A DNA stretch of 64,000 bases from Atlantibacter sp. RC6 (GCF_014193285.1 NZ_JACHZE010000001.1:985779-1049778); one strand, 5' to 3'; positions 1 through 12,444 are shown, numbered from the stretch's first letter. The notes: generated by a model not told the origin, from the sequence alone. Translations and numbers: made by a program.

Positions 1-188
1 ACGATATCGGCAGATTTAACTTTGATACGTGAGGCCAATTTGCCACGCACGACAATCTTGCCATCACGCAGTTTTACTTCCTGACGAATTTGCGCCAAAT
101 CATCCCAGCCTGCCTCCTTAACCGCAGGAAGGATAAATTTGCTGATGATATCCGTTTCAGTCAGGTGCGTTTTGTTCACGCCAGCCAT
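1..188 (-). CDS. Type I restriction enzyme R subunit, N-terminal fragment (runs off window)
   Basis: The minus strand from the ATG at 186-188 reads about 62 codons to the window edge without a stop. The protein begins [18 protein letters not shown] and continues with AGWDD, REV-like and [18 protein letters not shown] segments. This pattern (an N-terminal helix, a conserved AGW, then a V-RGK basic stretch and the start of a nuclease core) is typical of HsdR subunits of the EcoEI-like type I group, which carry the nuclease and translocase of a restriction-modification complex. Most of the gene, including the PD-(D/E)XK and helicase motifs, lies outside the window. GGAG sits about 10 bases before the start. 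Another helicase-type defence nuclease is possible. Confidence 0.6.
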   Translation of the reverse strand, partial: MAGVNKTHLTETDIISKFILPAVKEAGWDDLAQIRQEVKLRDGKIVVRGKLASRIKVKSADI

Positions 189-505
189 AGCAGGGCACTC
201 CACGAAATTGGGTTAGCTCTGATTTTACACAGAATAGTGCCTGACGTAATGATCTGAAACGATGTTTTGGGTAGCTACCGATAAGCTACGTTTTTGGCAG
301 AACAATTGCTGTTGCTTCCCTGCCAAAGATTTTTTTATCTTTTGTAATTCCTGAAATTCGCTTCAGAAACGAAATAAATGTTTTCCCTGAATCGCCACCG
401 ATAATCTATATACTTTCGTTCGAACAAATTGCCATCAGCGTTGAGTTGAGAAATCGATAGTCCTATAGTGACAGCATAAACGTCCGTCACGTTGAGAACT
501 TATTT
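189..505. other. AT-rich intergenic region at the edge of an accessory segment
   Basis: No convincing gene is visible. A small hairpin (GTAGCT at 271-276, AGCTAC at 284-289) is followed by a run of T at 291-295 and could be a weak terminator on the plus strand, although no gene is seen upstream to use it. The right end carries the promoter at 441-469. The stretch looks more AT-rich than the backbone genes, consistent with acquired DNA. Confidence 0.4.
441..469 (+). promoter_or_regulatory. Sigma-70 promoter for the DUF4160/DUF2442 pair
   Basis: TTGAGT (441-446) and TATAGT (464-469) are separated by exactly 17 bases, with the first gene starting at 506. The predicted start near 476 would leave a leader of about 30 bases. 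Confidence 0.55.
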
Positions 506-748
506 ATGCCTGTCATACTAAGGTTCAAAGGATATCGTTTCTTTTTCTATTCAAACGAAGGCGATCCCCGTGAACCTGCGCATATTCATGTGCGTGGTGT
601 AGAAGAGGAAGCTAAATTCTGGTTAACACCTGGGGTGCTTTTAGCACGTAACGACGGTTTTAATGCCCGAGATCTGAAAGAATTGCTCGGTGTCGTTGAA
701 GAAAACCACACTATGCTGATGGAGGCCTGGAATGACTATTTCGGCTAA
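506..748 (+). CDS. DUF4160 family protein
   Basis: An 80-residue protein with the DUF4160 pattern: an N-terminal strand region ending in FFFYSNEGD, then the conserved PREPAHIHVR motif around residues 22-31 and a C-terminal helical part. The PAHIHV segment with two histidines is the family hallmark. The biochemical function is not known to me. The gene overlaps the DUF2442 gene by 17 bases, so the two are translated from one message, and this pairing recurs in bacteria, which suggests a joint role. Some such small two-gene units are considered toxin-antitoxin-like, but nothing in the sequence proves it. There is no clear ribosome site before the ATG at 506. Confidence 0.7.
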   Translation: MPVILRFKGYRFFFYSNEGDPREPAHIHVRGVEEEAKFWLTPGVLLARNDGFNARDLKELLGVVEENHTMLMEAWNDYFG

Positions 749-980
749 GAACGTAAAATTTGACGAGTTCCATATGTGGGTCGAGCTCAGCGATGCCCGT
801 ACGTTGGGCGTGCCTCTGGCATGGTTTCCCAGGCTGCTGCGAGCCAGCCCGCAAGCGCGAAGTAATTTTGAATTAAGTCCCCGGGGTATTCACTGGGATG
901 AACTTGATGAAGATATCTCTGTGGAAGGGCTGCTGGCGGGACAGGGTGATATAACGTTTAAACCCCATAGCGCCGCATAA
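732..980 (+). CDS. DUF2442 family protein
   Basis: An 82-residue protein with the DUF2442 layout: a strand-rich start (VKFDEFHMWVELSDARTLGVPL), the W-F-P-R-L motif near residues 31-35, a spacer, then the ending IHWDELDEDISVEGLL, which is typical of the family. GGAGG at about 722-726 inside the upstream gene is a good ribosome site for the ATG at 732. It is translationally coupled to the DUF4160 gene. The function is unknown; the conserved pairing and the neighbouring restriction gene suggest an accessory or defence-linked unit, which is inference only. Confidence 0.7.
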   Translation: MTISAKNVKFDEFHMWVELSDARTLGVPLAWFPRLLRASPQARSNFELSPRGIHWDELDEDISVEGLLAGQGDITFKPHSAA

Positions 981-1338
981 CTATTTCGCAAACATGGCGT
1001 CATTTTTTTGCAAGCGACGCCATTCCCCTCTCCTCTTCACCCCAGCTACTTTCACGTTTCAGTTTTGCTTAAGTCACAAACAAATCCCCTGATTTAACAT
1101 AAGGTTACACCGCACAAAACCCTGCTCGAAAAAAAGACGTTTTTCCGCCCTTGCCGGCTTGTTAACCCTGAAAATTAAGCGTAGATTAGCGCCCGGATGT
1201 GAGGCACATCCCCAAATCCAGGCGAAGCGGCAGGCACACCAGGGATTTGTCCCAAAGTGAAATGCGTGCGGTTTTACCTTTCTATAATGAGACCTGACGT
1301 TAATTGTGGCGTGTCATGCGATGCGCGGAGTGAGTGAC
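981..1338. other. Intergenic region with inverted repeat and possible ypdK leader
   Basis: No protein gene is seen. A perfect 8-base inverted repeat (ATGGCGTC 994-1001, GACGCCAT 1016-1023) lies just after the DUF2442 gene; its T-run is in the loop rather than after the stem, so it is an imperfect terminator candidate. A TATAAT at 1283-1288 may be the -10 of a promoter for ypdK at 1339, but no good -35 is found at normal spacing. Confidence 0.35.
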
Positions 1339-1410
1339 GTGAAATATTTATTTATGGGCGTTTCAGTAATGGTCGTTCTCTGGGCCGGTACTTTTGCGCT
1401 GATGATTTAG
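1339..1410 (+). CDS. ypdK: Small membrane protein YpdK
   Basis: A 23-codon open frame starting with GTG (1339-1341) encodes MKYLFMGVSVMVVLWAGTFA and ends LMI at a TAG. It closely matches E. coli YpdK, a 23-residue single-pass inner membrane protein known from small-protein surveys, and sits in the same place beside alaC. GGAG lies about 9 bases upstream. Almost the entire protein is one hydrophobic helix. Its function is unknown. Confidence 0.85.
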   Translation: MKYLFMGVSVMVVLWAGTFALMI

Positions 1411-1430
1411 TCTGAAGCCTGAGCCGGTCA

Positions 1431-1467
1431 AAAAACAGGAGCCATTTGGCTCCTGTTGTCGTTTTTA
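1431..1467. terminator. Bidirectional terminator between ypdK and alaC
   Basis: A nine-base-pair stem (ACAGGAGCC 1435-1443, GGCTCCTGT 1448-1456) with a 4-base loop is flanked by an A-run on the left and a T-rich run on the right, so it can serve both convergent genes. Confidence 0.8.
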
Positions 1468-2703
1468 TGGCTGATTTTCCAACGTATTTTTAGTCGATAC
1501 CGGCAGCAGCCCGTCGGCGCGGAACATCGCTTTGATGCCCCTCACCGCCTGACGGATACGATCGCGGTTTTCAATCAGCGCGAAACGCACGTGGGTGTCG
1601 CCGTAATCACCGAAGCCGATGCCCGGCGATACGCACACTTTGGCGTCCTGTAGCAATTTTTTGGCGAATTCCAGCGAGCCCATCGCCGCGTAGGGCTCGG
1701 GGATTTTGGCCCATACGTACATTGACGCTTTCGGCATTTCCACCATCCAGCCCGCTTCGTGCAGACCTTTCACCAGCACATCGCGGCGGCGTTTGTACTG
1801 TTCGGCAATATCACGCACGCACTGCTGATCGCCTTCCAGCGCCGCGATGGCCGCGACCTGTAACGGGGTAAAGGTGCCGTAATCGTGATAGCTTTTGATC
1901 CGCGCCAGGGCGCTGACCAGTTCCTGATTGCCCACCATAAAGCCGATGCGCCAGCCCGCCATGTTGTAGCTTTTTGACAGGGTGAAAAACTCCACCGCCA
2001 CATCGCGCGCGCCCGGCACCTGCATAATCGACGGCGCTTTCCAGCCGTCGTAGACGATGTCCGCATAGGCCAGATCGTGCACCACCAGCACGTCATAGCG
2101 TTTCGCCAGCGCCACCACTTTCTCAAAAAACTCCAGCTCCACGCATTGCGACGTCGGGTTCGACGGGAAGCCCAGAATCATCATTTTCGGTTTCGGATAG
2201 CTCTCACGAATGGCGCGTTCCAGTTCGTTAAAGAAGTCCACCCCTTCCACCAGCGGCACCGAGCGCACCTGCGCGCCGGCAATCACCGCGCCGTAAATAT
2301 GAATCGGGTAACTGGGGTTCGGCACCAGCACCGTATCGCCGTGATCCAGCGTCGCCAGCATCAAATGCGCCAACCCCTCTTTGGAGCCAATCGTCACGAT
2401 GGCTTCGCTTTCCGGATCGATATCCACCTGATAGCGATCCTGATACCAGCGGGAAATCGCCCGGCGCAAACGCGGAATGCCGCGCGAGGTGGAATAACCG
2501 TGCGTGTCGGGGCGCTGGGCCACGGTGCAGAGTTTCTCGACGATATGCGGCGGGGTCGCGCCATCGGGGTTGCCCATACTGAAATCGATAATATCTTCGC
2601 CGCGCCGACGCGCAGCCATTTTCAGTTCAGCGGTAATGTTAAAAACGTACGGGGGAAGACGATCGATACGCGAAAAACGGCGTTTGGGACTGAAGTCAGC
2701 CAT
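1465..2703 (-). CDS. alaC: Glutamate-pyruvate aminotransferase AlaC
   Basis: A 412-residue class I/II PLP-dependent aminotransferase that makes alanine from pyruvate and glutamate in the cytoplasm. It is nearly identical to E. coli AlaC (YfdZ) over its full length. The N-terminus reads [20 protein letters not shown], and the PLP lysine is K244 in [12 protein letters not shown], with the NPSYP and FPSNPT motifs upstream. The start at 2703 is chosen because it matches the E. coli start and has GAGGAA at the right distance; a longer frame exists but lacks support. It is monocistronic and convergent with ypdK. Confidence 0.95.
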   Translation of the reverse strand: MADFSPKRRFSRIDRLPPYVFNITAELKMAARRRGEDIIDFSMGNPDGATPPHIVEKLCTVAQRPDTHGYSTSRGIPRLRRAISRWYQDRYQVDIDPESEAIVTIGSKEGLAHLMLATLDHGDTVLVPNPSYPIHIYGAVIAGAQVRSVPLVEGVDFFNELERAIRESYPKPKMMILGFPSNPTSQCVELEFFEKVVALAKRYDVLVVHDLAYADIVYDGWKAPSIMQVPGARDVAVEFFTLSKSYNMAGWRIGFMVGNQELVSALARIKSYHDYGTFTPLQVAAIAALEGDQQCVRDIAEQYKRRRDVLVKGLHEAGWMVEMPKASMYVWAKIPEPYAAMGSLEFAKKLLQDAKVCVSPGIGFGDYGDTHVRFALIENRDRIRQAVRGIKAMFRADGLLPVSTKNTLENQP

Positions 2704-2946
2704 AGATTCCTCGAAGTTACGTAAGCGCCCGGACCGTCCGAGCGACGCTGCCACTGATGTGGCCTGTAAAGAAAATAGCCTGAAAAATTTTGTTCTGTCG
2801 AGAGGCTTTTTAAAAAATAATTGAGGAGGAAAAAACCGGAACCTTCATTTGAAACTCATCCCTGTTTTATTCGATTATCCGGCTATATATTAACCCTGTC
2901 GCAACAAAACAATAACCTCTCATTCTCTTCAGCCGGAGTCATCATC

Positions 2947-4185
2947 ATGCCCCTACACATTGACGATCTTCCCACCGCCATTCGCGAGATAAAACAACAG
3001 CTTCGTCGCGATCTGCCGCACTATCAGCAGGTGTTCCAGCAACTGGAAGCCGATATTTCACGTCAGATCGACGCGATCCGCGCTGAGCAGGCGCGTGGTG
3101 AAAACCCGGTGCCGCAGATCCATGCCGATGATATTGTCGCTGACCGCATTTCTGAGCAGCAAAAAGCCCTTATTCGCCAGCGCGGTTGCTGCGTTATCAA
3201 AGGCGTCTTCCCGGAACAGACCGCCCGGGCATGGAATGACGAAGTGGGCAACTATCTGGAACGCAATAACTTTGTCGAAAAGCTCAAGAATGCGGCGGAA
3301 GATAACTATTTCGGCACGCTTGCCGACAGTAAACCGCAAATTTACGGCATTTACTGGTCGAAGCCTCAGGTGGAAGCCCGTCAGGATGCGCGCATGAAAG
3401 CGGCGCAGGTGTTTCTCAATAATCTCTGGCAGACCGAAAGCAACGGCAAACAGCATTTTGACCCGAACCGGGTGGTGAGCTATGCGGATCGTACCCGCCG
3501 CCGTCCGCCCCGCTCTGGCTCGTTAGGCCTGTCACCACACGTGGACGGCGGTTCGGTAGAGCGCTGGCTTGATGAGAATTTCCGTCACGTTTACCGTCAC
3601 GTATTCAGCGGCGAATGGCAGCGCTACAATCCGTTTGATGCAGAAGGCCGTACCGAAGCGCGTGAAATCCCCTCCCCGGCGGTGTGCTCGATGTTCCGCA
3701 CCTTCCAGGGCTGGACCGCGCTCTCCGAACAGCGTAAACACGCCGGTACTCTTACCCTGCTGCCAGTGGCCAACGCCATGGCGTATATTTTACTGCGCGC
3801 ATTGCAGGACGACGTGCCGGACGATTCGCTGTGCGAAGCTAAACCTGGCCGGGCACTTTCTATTAACCCCACCTGGCATCCCCTTTTATTAACCGGGATA
3901 TCCTCAATTCCGGATATGGAGCCGGGCGACACGGTTTTCTGGCACTGCGATGTGATCCACGCAGTGGAAAATGAGCATAACGGCGAGTTCGACAGCAACG
4001 TCATGTATATCGCTGCCGCGCCCTGGTGCGAAAAAAACGCCGCCTATCTGAAGCGTCAATGGCCGGCGTTTGTGGAGGGTAAATCGCCGCCGGACTTCGC
4101 CGCCGACGATTTTGAAGTGGATTTTGATGGCCGCGCCACCGAAGCCGATCTCACTCCTGCCGGTAAGCAACAGCTACAGGGCTAA
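2947..4185 (+). CDS. YbiU-like DUF1479 protein, putative Fe(II)/2-oxoglutarate-type dioxygenase
   Basis: A 412-residue protein with the DUF1479 pattern, close in length to E. coli YbiU. A helical N-terminal third is followed by a double-stranded beta-helix core. A putative metal triad is visible: H198 and D200 in LSPHVDGG and a distal H338 in [15 protein letters not shown], the arrangement of non-haem Fe(II) oxygenases. The substrate is unknown. The ATG at 2947 is used; the frame is open further upstream, but that part does not look family-like. In E. coli K-12 the homologue lies elsewhere on the chromosome, so its position between alaC and ypdA is a lineage difference. Confidence 0.8.
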   Translation: MPLHIDDLPTAIREIKQQLRRDLPHYQQVFQQLEADISRQIDAIRAEQARGENPVPQIHADDIVADRISEQQKALIRQRGCCVIKGVFPEQTARAWNDEVGNYLERNNFVEKLKNAAEDNYFGTLADSKPQIYGIYWSKPQVEARQDARMKAAQVFLNNLWQTESNGKQHFDPNRVVSYADRTRRRPPRSGSLGLSPHVDGGSVERWLDENFRHVYRHVFSGEWQRYNPFDAEGRTEAREIPSPAVCSMFRTFQGWTALSEQRKHAGTLTLLPVANAMAYILLRALQDDVPDDSLCEAKPGRALSINPTWHPLLLTGISSIPDMEPGDTVFWHCDVIHAVENEHNGEFDSNVMYIAAAPWCEKNAAYLKRQWPAFVEGKSPPDFAADDFEVDFDGRATEADLTPAGKQQLQG

Positions 4186-4266
4186 CCACTGATTCACCCT
4201 GGCGTCTGTTCATCAGGCGCCAGGTTTTCTATCATAGTCACTCTGCTTGTCATCTGAGTTCCCCCC

Positions 4267-5964
4267 GTGCACGAAATTTTTAATATGCTCCTGGCGGTTT
4301 TTGACCGCGCCGCACTGATGCTGATCTGTCTGTTCTTCCTGATCCGCATCCGATTGTTCCGTGAACTGCTGCATAAAAGCGCCCACACGCCGCGTGAACT
4401 GCTGGCGGTCACCGCCATCTTTTCAATGTTCGCGCTGTTCAGCACCTGGTCCGGCGTGCCGGTGGAAGGCTCGCTGGTCAACGTGCGCATCATCGCGGTG
4501 ATGGCGGGCGGCATTCTGTTCGGCCCATGGGTGGGCATCATTACCGGCGCGATTGCCGGCGTGCACCGTTACCTGATCGATATCGGCGGCATTACTTCTA
4601 TTCCCTGTTTGATTACCAGTATCATCGCCGGTTTTCTTTCCGGATGGATCCATATGCGGGTACCGAAAGCACAGCGCTGGCGCATCGGGATCGTCGGCGG
4701 CATGGTGTGCGAAACCCTGACCATGATCCTGGTGGTGGCGTGGGCCCCAACCACCGAACTGGGATTAGATATCGTGTCGAAAATCGGCATCCCGATGATT
4801 CTGGGTAGCGTGTCGATTGGCTTTATCGTCCTGCTGGTGCAGAGCGTGGAGGGGGAAAAAGAGGCCAGCGCCGCACGCCAGGCCAAGCTGGCGCTGGATA
4901 TCGCCAACAAAACCCTGCCGCTGTTCCGCCACGTTAACAGCGATGCGCTGCGCCAGGTGTGCCAGATAATCCGCCGCGACATTCATGCCGACGCGGTGGC
5001 CATCACCAATACCGATAATGTGCTGGCCTATGTGGGCGTGGGCGAGCATAACTATCAGGAAAATGATGATGGCATCAGCCCGACCACCCGCCAGGCGATT
5101 AATGACGGGAAGATCATCATCAAAAACAATGATGAGGCCCATCGCACCCCGGAAATTCACTCGATGCTGGTGATCCCGCTGTGGGAGAAAGGCATCGTGA
5201 CCGGCACGCTGAAGATTTATTACTGCCATGCCCACCAGATCACCTCATCGCTCCAGGAGATGGCGGTGGGCCTGTCGCAGATTATCTCTACGCAGCTGGA
5301 AGTGTCCCGCGCCGAACAGCTACGTGAGATGGCCGATAAAGCAGAGCTGCGCGCGCTGCAAAGCAAAATCAACCCGCATTTCCTGTTTAATGCGCTGAAC
5401 GCGATTTCGTCGTCTATCCGGCTTAATCCGGACACCGCGCGCCAGCTGATTTTCAATCTCTCGCGCTATTTGCGCTACAACATTGAATTAAAAGATGACG
5501 AGCTGATTGATATCAAAAAAGAGCTGTACCAGATTAAAGATTACATCGCCATTGAACAGGCGCGCTTCGGCGATAAGCTGACGGTGATTTATGACATCGA
5601 CGAAGAGGTGAACTGCGTGGTGCCGAGCCTGCTGATCCAGCCGCTGGTGGAAAACGCGATTGTGCATGGTATCCAGCCCTGTAAAGGCAAAGGCGTGGTA
5701 ACGATTAGCGTGACCGAGTCCGGTAGCCGGGTGCGCATCGCGGTGCGCGATACCGGGCACGGTATTGACCCTGACGTGGTGGCGCGGGTCGAGGCGGACG
5801 AGATGCCGGGCAATAAAATCGGCCTGCTGAACGTGCATCACCGGGTGAAACTGCTCTACGGCGAAGGGCTGCAAATCCGCCAGCTTAACCCCGGCACCGA
5901 GATCGCTTTCTACGTACCCAACCAGCCGCTGGCGCGCCCTGCCGTCGCCGCGCAATTTTCCTGA
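4267..5964 (+). CDS. ypdA: Pyruvate-responsive sensor histidine kinase YpdA
   Basis: A 565-residue LytS-type sensor kinase, the same length as E. coli YpdA, which senses extracellular pyruvate and controls the yhjX transporter through YpdB. The order is a multi-helix 5TM membrane sensor (about 1-195), a GAF-like domain (about 210-345), the phosphoacceptor motif [12 protein letters not shown] with H371, and a C-terminal ATPase domain with the N-box (VENAIVHG) and DTGHGIDP. The start is GTG at 4267, matching the E. coli start; the ribosome site is weak. It is followed nine bases later by ypdB. Confidence 0.95.
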   Translation: MHEIFNMLLAVFDRAALMLICLFFLIRIRLFRELLHKSAHTPRELLAVTAIFSMFALFSTWSGVPVEGSLVNVRIIAVMAGGILFGPWVGIITGAIAGVHRYLIDIGGITSIPCLITSIIAGFLSGWIHMRVPKAQRWRIGIVGGMVCETLTMILVVAWAPTTELGLDIVSKIGIPMILGSVSIGFIVLLVQSVEGEKEASAARQAKLALDIANKTLPLFRHVNSDALRQVCQIIRRDIHADAVAITNTDNVLAYVGVGEHNYQENDDGISPTTRQAINDGKIIIKNNDEAHRTPEIHSMLVIPLWEKGIVTGTLKIYYCHAHQITSSLQEMAVGLSQIISTQLEVSRAEQLREMADKAELRALQSKINPHFLFNALNAISSSIRLNPDTARQLIFNLSRYLRYNIELKDDELIDIKKELYQIKDYIAIEQARFGDKLTVIYDIDEEVNCVVPSLLIQPLVENAIVHGIQPCKGKGVVTISVTESGSRVRIAVRDTGHGIDPDVVARVEADEMPGNKIGLLNVHHRVKLLYGEGLQIRQLNPGTEIAFYVPNQPLARPAVAAQFS

Positions 5965-5973
5965 GGAGGAGCG

Positions 5974-6705
5974 ATGAAAGCCATCATCGTGGAAGATGAA
6001 ATTCTGGCCCAACAGGAGCTGAGCTGGCTGATTAATCATCACAGCAAAATCGAGATTGTCGGCACCTTCGACGACGGGCTGGATGTGCTGAAGTATCTCC
6101 AGCACCACACCGTCGATGCCATTTTTCTCGATATCAATATTCCGTCGCTGGATGGGGTGCTGCTGGCGCAAAATATCAGTAAATTCGCCAATAAACCGTT
6201 CATCGTGTTTATTACCGCATGGAAAGAGCATGCCGTGGAGGCGTTTGAACTGGAGGCGTTTGATTACATCCTCAAACCCTGGCAGGAGTCGCGGATCATC
6301 AGCATGCTGCAAAAGCTGGAGGCCGCCGGGCAGCAGCAGGCCAGCCCGCACAGCGCCGCCCCGGCCAGCCGGGAAAACGCCACTATCAATTTGATCAAAG
6401 ACGAGCGGATCATCGTCACCGACATCAACGACATCTACTATGCCGAAGCCCACGAAAAAATGACTTTCGTGTACACCAAACGCGAAGCCTATGTGATGCC
6501 GATGAATATCACCGAGTTTTTTAGCCGGTTGCCGGAGGGGCATTTCTTCCGCTGCCACCGCTCATACTGCGTGAATCTGAATAAAATCCGCGAGATAGAG
6601 CCGTGGTTTAACAATACCTACATGCTGCGGTTGCGGGATCTGGATTTCCAGGTCCCGGTCAGCCGCAGCCGGGTAAAAGAGTTTCGCCAGTTAATGCGGT
6701 TGTAA
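5974..6705 (+). CDS. ypdB: LytTR response regulator YpdB
   Basis: A 243-residue response regulator. The receiver domain occupies residues 1-120 with phosphoacceptor D53 (FLDINIP) and acidic pair E7/D8, and a LytTR DNA-binding domain occupies about 137-243 (FFRCHRSYCVNLNKI). A strong GAGGAGG precedes the ATG. It forms an operon with ypdA; in E. coli the pair activates yhjX on pyruvate. Here glk follows directly, so the ypdC and fry genes found between ypdB and glk in E. coli are absent. Confidence 0.95.
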   Translation: MKAIIVEDEILAQQELSWLINHHSKIEIVGTFDDGLDVLKYLQHHTVDAIFLDINIPSLDGVLLAQNISKFANKPFIVFITAWKEHAVEAFELEAFDYILKPWQESRIISMLQKLEAAGQQQASPHSAAPASRENATINLIKDERIIVTDINDIYYAEAHEKMTFVYTKREAYVMPMNITEFFSRLPEGHFFRCHRSYCVNLNKIREIEPWFNNTYMLRLRDLDFQVPVSRSRVKEFRQLMRL

Positions 6706-6729
6706 AAAAAGCGCCTTGCGGCGCTTTTT
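6704..6729. terminator. Bidirectional terminator between ypdB and glk
   Basis: An A-run, a GGCGC/GCGCC stem (6711-6715, 6720-6724), a 4-base loop and a T-run (6725-6729), placed between two convergent stop codons. Confidence 0.85.
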
Positions 6730-6730
6730 G

Positions 6731-7696
6731 TCAGAGAACCTGTCCGAGGATCTGGCGTAAATGCGCGCCAGCGCCCAGCAGACCAGGCTGATCGTGAACG
6801 ATCAGATACACCGGAATATCCTGCACGTAAGCCTTGAAACGCCCCTTGTCTTCAAAACCGCCGCGGAAGCCCGACGCGCGGAAGAAATCCAGGAAACGCG
6901 GCACAATCCCACCGGCAATATACACGCCGCCGAAGGTTGCCAGGTTCAGCGCCAGGTTGCCGCCAAAGCGCCCCATGATCACGCAAAACAGCGATAGCGC
7001 GCGACGGCAGTCGATACAGGCATCGTCGAGCGCCCGCTCGGTGACGTCCTTCGGCTGAAGGTTTTCCGGCAAGCGGCCGTCGGATTTGACAATCGCACGG
7101 TAGAGGTTCACCAGCCCCGGACCGGACAGCACGCGCTCGGCTGAAACGTGGCCGATTTCCGCACGCAGCTCCTCAAGGATAATGCCCTCTTCTTCGCTGT
7201 TGGGCGCGAAGTCCACATGGCCGCCTTCGCCCGGCAGGCTGATCCAGCGCTTATCGACATGCACCAGATGCGACACGCCAAGGCCGGTGCCTGCGCCATA
7301 AACCGCGATAGGTTTGCCTTCCACCGGCTCGCCGCCGCCGAACTGGATCAGGTGCTCTTTTTTCAGCATCGGAATCGCCATAGAGACGGCGGTGAAATCG
7401 TTGATGATTTCCAGATGATCGAAGCCGAGGTTTTTACGCATCTCTTCGGTGGAAAACGCCCAGGTGTGGTTGGTCATCGCCACCCAGTCGCCGGTGATTG
7501 GGCAGGCAATGGCGATACAGCCTTCGGTGACCGTCGCGTCATGCTCGGTCAGATAAACCCGCACCACCGCCTCAAGCGTCGGGTAATCCAGCCCGGAATA
7601 GGTCTTCGCGCGCTCGATTGCGCCGGTTTCAAGGTTACAGAGCGCTAAGCGTGCGTTGGTGCCGCCTACATCTCCCACCAATGCAAATTTGGTCAT
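6731..7696 (-). CDS. glk: Glucokinase
   Basis: A 321-residue ROK-independent glucokinase, the same length as E. coli Glk, that phosphorylates free cytoplasmic glucose to glucose 6-phosphate with ATP. The N-terminal phosphate-binding loop reads [15 protein letters not shown], the catalytic aspartate lies in [14 protein letters not shown], and [11 protein letters not shown] follows mid-protein. The gene is divergent from yfeO. A Cra-like site upstream (7817-7828) fits the known repression of glk by Cra in E. coli. Confidence 0.96.
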   Translation of the reverse strand: MTKFALVGDVGGTNARLALCNLETGAIERAKTYSGLDYPTLEAVVRVYLTEHDATVTEGCIAIACPITGDWVAMTNHTWAFSTEEMRKNLGFDHLEIINDFTAVSMAIPMLKKEHLIQFGGGEPVEGKPIAVYGAGTGLGVSHLVHVDKRWISLPGEGGHVDFAPNSEEEGIILEELRAEIGHVSAERVLSGPGLVNLYRAIVKSDGRLPENLQPKDVTERALDDACIDCRRALSLFCVIMGRFGGNLALNLATFGGVYIAGGIVPRFLDFFRASGFRGGFEDKGRFKAYVQDIPVYLIVHDQPGLLGAGAHLRQILGQVL

Positions 7697-7816
7697 TATT
7701 CAACAGCTCCGCTAAAGTCAAAATAAGTCTTCGGCACACTCTAAATACAAGGCATCAGCACCACAATGTCCTTTATGCTGATGACCCGTGATTATTGAGG
7801 CGTGTCACAGATTACG

Positions 7817-7828
7817 TTTACCGTTTCA
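7817..7828 (-). promoter_or_regulatory. Candidate Cra (FruR) site upstream of glk
   Basis: Read on the minus strand the site is TGAAACGGTAAA, which agrees with most positions of the Cra consensus TGAAWCGWTTNA. It lies about 120 bases upstream of glk, a gene repressed by Cra in E. coli. It was identified by eye only. Confidence 0.4.
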
Positions 7829-7900
7829 GCACCTTTGCAATCAGCACAGTAATCTGCTGGTCAGTAAAGCGCCAGCCTTTTCATTCATAAGGATTATTCA

Positions 7901-10827
<2,927 letters not shown>

Positions 10828-10872
10828 TTAAGGAACTGCGATCCCTGTCCAGGTATCCGATCGAAAAGTGCG

Positions 10873-10890
10873 TGGCACGCGAGATTTACA
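10873..10890 (-). promoter_or_regulatory. Candidate TyrR box 1 (ipdC upstream)
   Basis: TGGCAC, six bases, TTTACA: one perfect TyrR half-site plus a degenerate one, keeping the essential G-N14-C spacing of TGTAAAN6TTTACA. TyrR is known to control ipdC in Enterobacter cloacae. The match is partial and made by eye. Confidence 0.35.
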
Positions 10891-10926
10891 GCGCGATGCG
10901 GTGTAGGGTGCAAAGGCGCGAGTTTT

Positions 10927-10945
10927 GTGTAAACGTATACACGCT
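10927..10945. promoter_or_regulatory. Near-palindromic operator / candidate TyrR box 2 between ipdC and the aldo-keto reductase
   Basis: GTGTAAACGTATACAC (10927-10942) is palindromic except for one mismatched pair. It also contains a perfect TyrR half-site TGTAAA with the G-N14-C spacing kept through 10945. It lies 34 bases before the reductase ATG and 136 bases before ipdC, and is centred 55 bases (about five helical turns) from box 1. It could instead be an operator for another dimeric repressor. Confidence 0.4.
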
Positions 10946-10975
10946 GAAAATTTCCTAACTGATGAGGCTACACGC

Positions 10976-11965
10976 ATGGTTTATCAGGCAGATCCCGCAC
11001 GCTATCAAACGATGGAATTTCGCCGCTGCGGACGAAGCGGGCTGAAGCTTCCCGCTGTTTCTCTGGGGCTTTGGCATAACTTTGGCGACACCACGCTGTT
11101 GGATAATAGCCGCCAGCTGTTGCGCCGGGCGTTTGACCTTGGCGTCACCCATTTCGATCTTGCCAATAACTATGGGCCGCCGCCGGGCTCCGCCGAACAC
11201 AATTTCGGGCGGATTTTTAAACAAGACTTTCTGCCCTGGCGCGATGAGCTGATTATCTCCAGCAAGGCGGGCTACACCATGTGGGACGGGCCTTATGGGG
11301 ACTGGGGTTCGCGCAAGTATCTGATATCCAGCCTGGACCAGAGCCTGAAACGCATGGGACTGGAATACGTGGATATTTTTTATCACCACCGCCCGGACCC
11401 GGAAACGCCGCTTGAGGAAACGATGCGCGCGCTGGATCATATTGTGCGTCAGGGAAAAGCGCTGTACGTGGGGCTGTCGAATTACCCTGCCGCGCTGGCC
11501 CGGGAGGCGATTGAGATCCTCAACGATCTCGGCACGCCATGCTTAATCCACCAGCCGAAATACTCAATGTTTGAGCGTTGGGTGGAAGCGGAACTGCTGG
11601 ACCTGTTGCAGGAAAAAGGCGTCGGCAGCATCGCGTTTTCGCCCTTAGCGGGCGGGCAGTTGACCGACCGCTACCTGAACGGCATCCCGTCAGATTCGCG
11701 CGCCGCCAGCGGCAGCCGCTTCCTCAATCCGGATCAGCTCACCGACGAGAAACTGGCGAAGGTGCGTAAGCTAAATGAACTGGCGCAGCAGCGCGGTCAG
11801 AAGCTGTCGCAAATGGCGCTGGCCTGGGTATTACGTGACGATAAAGTTACCTCGGTGTTAATCGGAGCCAGTAAGACCAGCCAGATTGAGGATGCCGTCG
11901 GCATGCTGGCGAACCGCCAGTTTAGCGCCCAGGAGTGCGCGGCCATTGACGCGATCCTCTCCTGA
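10976..11965 (+). CDS. Aldo-keto reductase, YghZ/GprA-like
   Basis: A 329-residue aldo-keto reductase strongly resembling E. coli YghZ (L-glyceraldehyde 3-phosphate reductase, 346 residues) and the Kv-beta-like AKR14 group. The catalytic tetrad can be read: D and Y in HFDLANNYGPPPGSAE, K in IISSKAGY and H in IFYHHRPD. SVLIGASK near the C-terminus binds NADPH. The start at 10976 matches the YghZ start (MVYQADPARY against MVWLANPERY) and has GAGG upstream. It is divergent from ipdC, so it might reduce aldehydes made by that enzyme; this is inference. The shorter C-terminus sets it apart from true YghZ. Confidence 0.85.
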   Translation: MVYQADPARYQTMEFRRCGRSGLKLPAVSLGLWHNFGDTTLLDNSRQLLRRAFDLGVTHFDLANNYGPPPGSAEHNFGRIFKQDFLPWRDELIISSKAGYTMWDGPYGDWGSRKYLISSLDQSLKRMGLEYVDIFYHHRPDPETPLEETMRALDHIVRQGKALYVGLSNYPAALAREAIEILNDLGTPCLIHQPKYSMFERWVEAELLDLLQEKGVGSIAFSPLAGGQLTDRYLNGIPSDSRAASGSRFLNPDQLTDEKLAKVRKLNELAQQRGQKLSQMALAWVLRDDKVTSVLIGASKTSQIEDAVGMLANRQFSAQECAAIDAILS

Positions 11966-12108
11966 CGGCAAATCAACGGGTAACAGGTATTTTTAGCATT
12001 TTGTGCTATCCGAAATGAATTAGGAGTTGTGGCGAAGATGCGGGGCTTTACCACCCGTAATATTGCTGTAACAGGCCGGCCACGGCCCCGATCGTGAAGG
12101 AGAAGACT

Positions 12109-12435
12109 ATGTTCAGGTCACTGTTGCTTGCAGCCGTTCTGTTGGCGGGAGCGCCAATGATGGCAACTGCAGGCGAAATCACCCTGTTACCCTCAATAAA
12201 ATTACAAATTGGCGATCGTGATAATTACGGTAACTACTGGGACGGCGGTCGCTGGCGCGATCGGGATTACTGGCACAGCCATTATGAGCGTCGCGGCGGT
12301 TACTGGCGTAAACACGATAATGGCTACCATCGCGGCTGGTATAAAGACCGCAACGCCTACGAGCGTGGCTACCGTGAAGGTTGGCGCGATCGTGACGACC
12401 ATCGCGGGCGCGGTAAACATCATCACCGCCACTAA
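12109..12435 (+). CDS. ypeC: Periplasmic DUF2502 protein YpeC
   Basis: A 108-residue exported protein like E. coli YpeC. A signal peptide ([22 protein letters not shown]) is followed by [20 protein letters not shown] and a tail very rich in Arg, Asp, Tyr, Trp and His ([17 protein letters not shown], ending [13 protein letters not shown]). The function is unknown; the composition suggests a metal- or polyanion-binding surface. GGAG precedes the ATG. It stands alone, with a good terminator after it. Confidence 0.9.
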   Translation: MFRSLLLAAVLLAGAPMMATAGEITLLPSIKLQIGDRDNYGNYWDGGRWRDRDYWHSHYERRGGYWRKHDNGYHRGWYKDRNAYERGYREGWRDRDDHRGRGKHHHRH

Positions 12436-12444
12436 TGAATTTCC

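Noticed and set aside
5488..6558. 356-codon minus-strand frame across ypdA/ypdB
   Set aside because: It spans two well-supported genes on the opposite strand and shows no domain.
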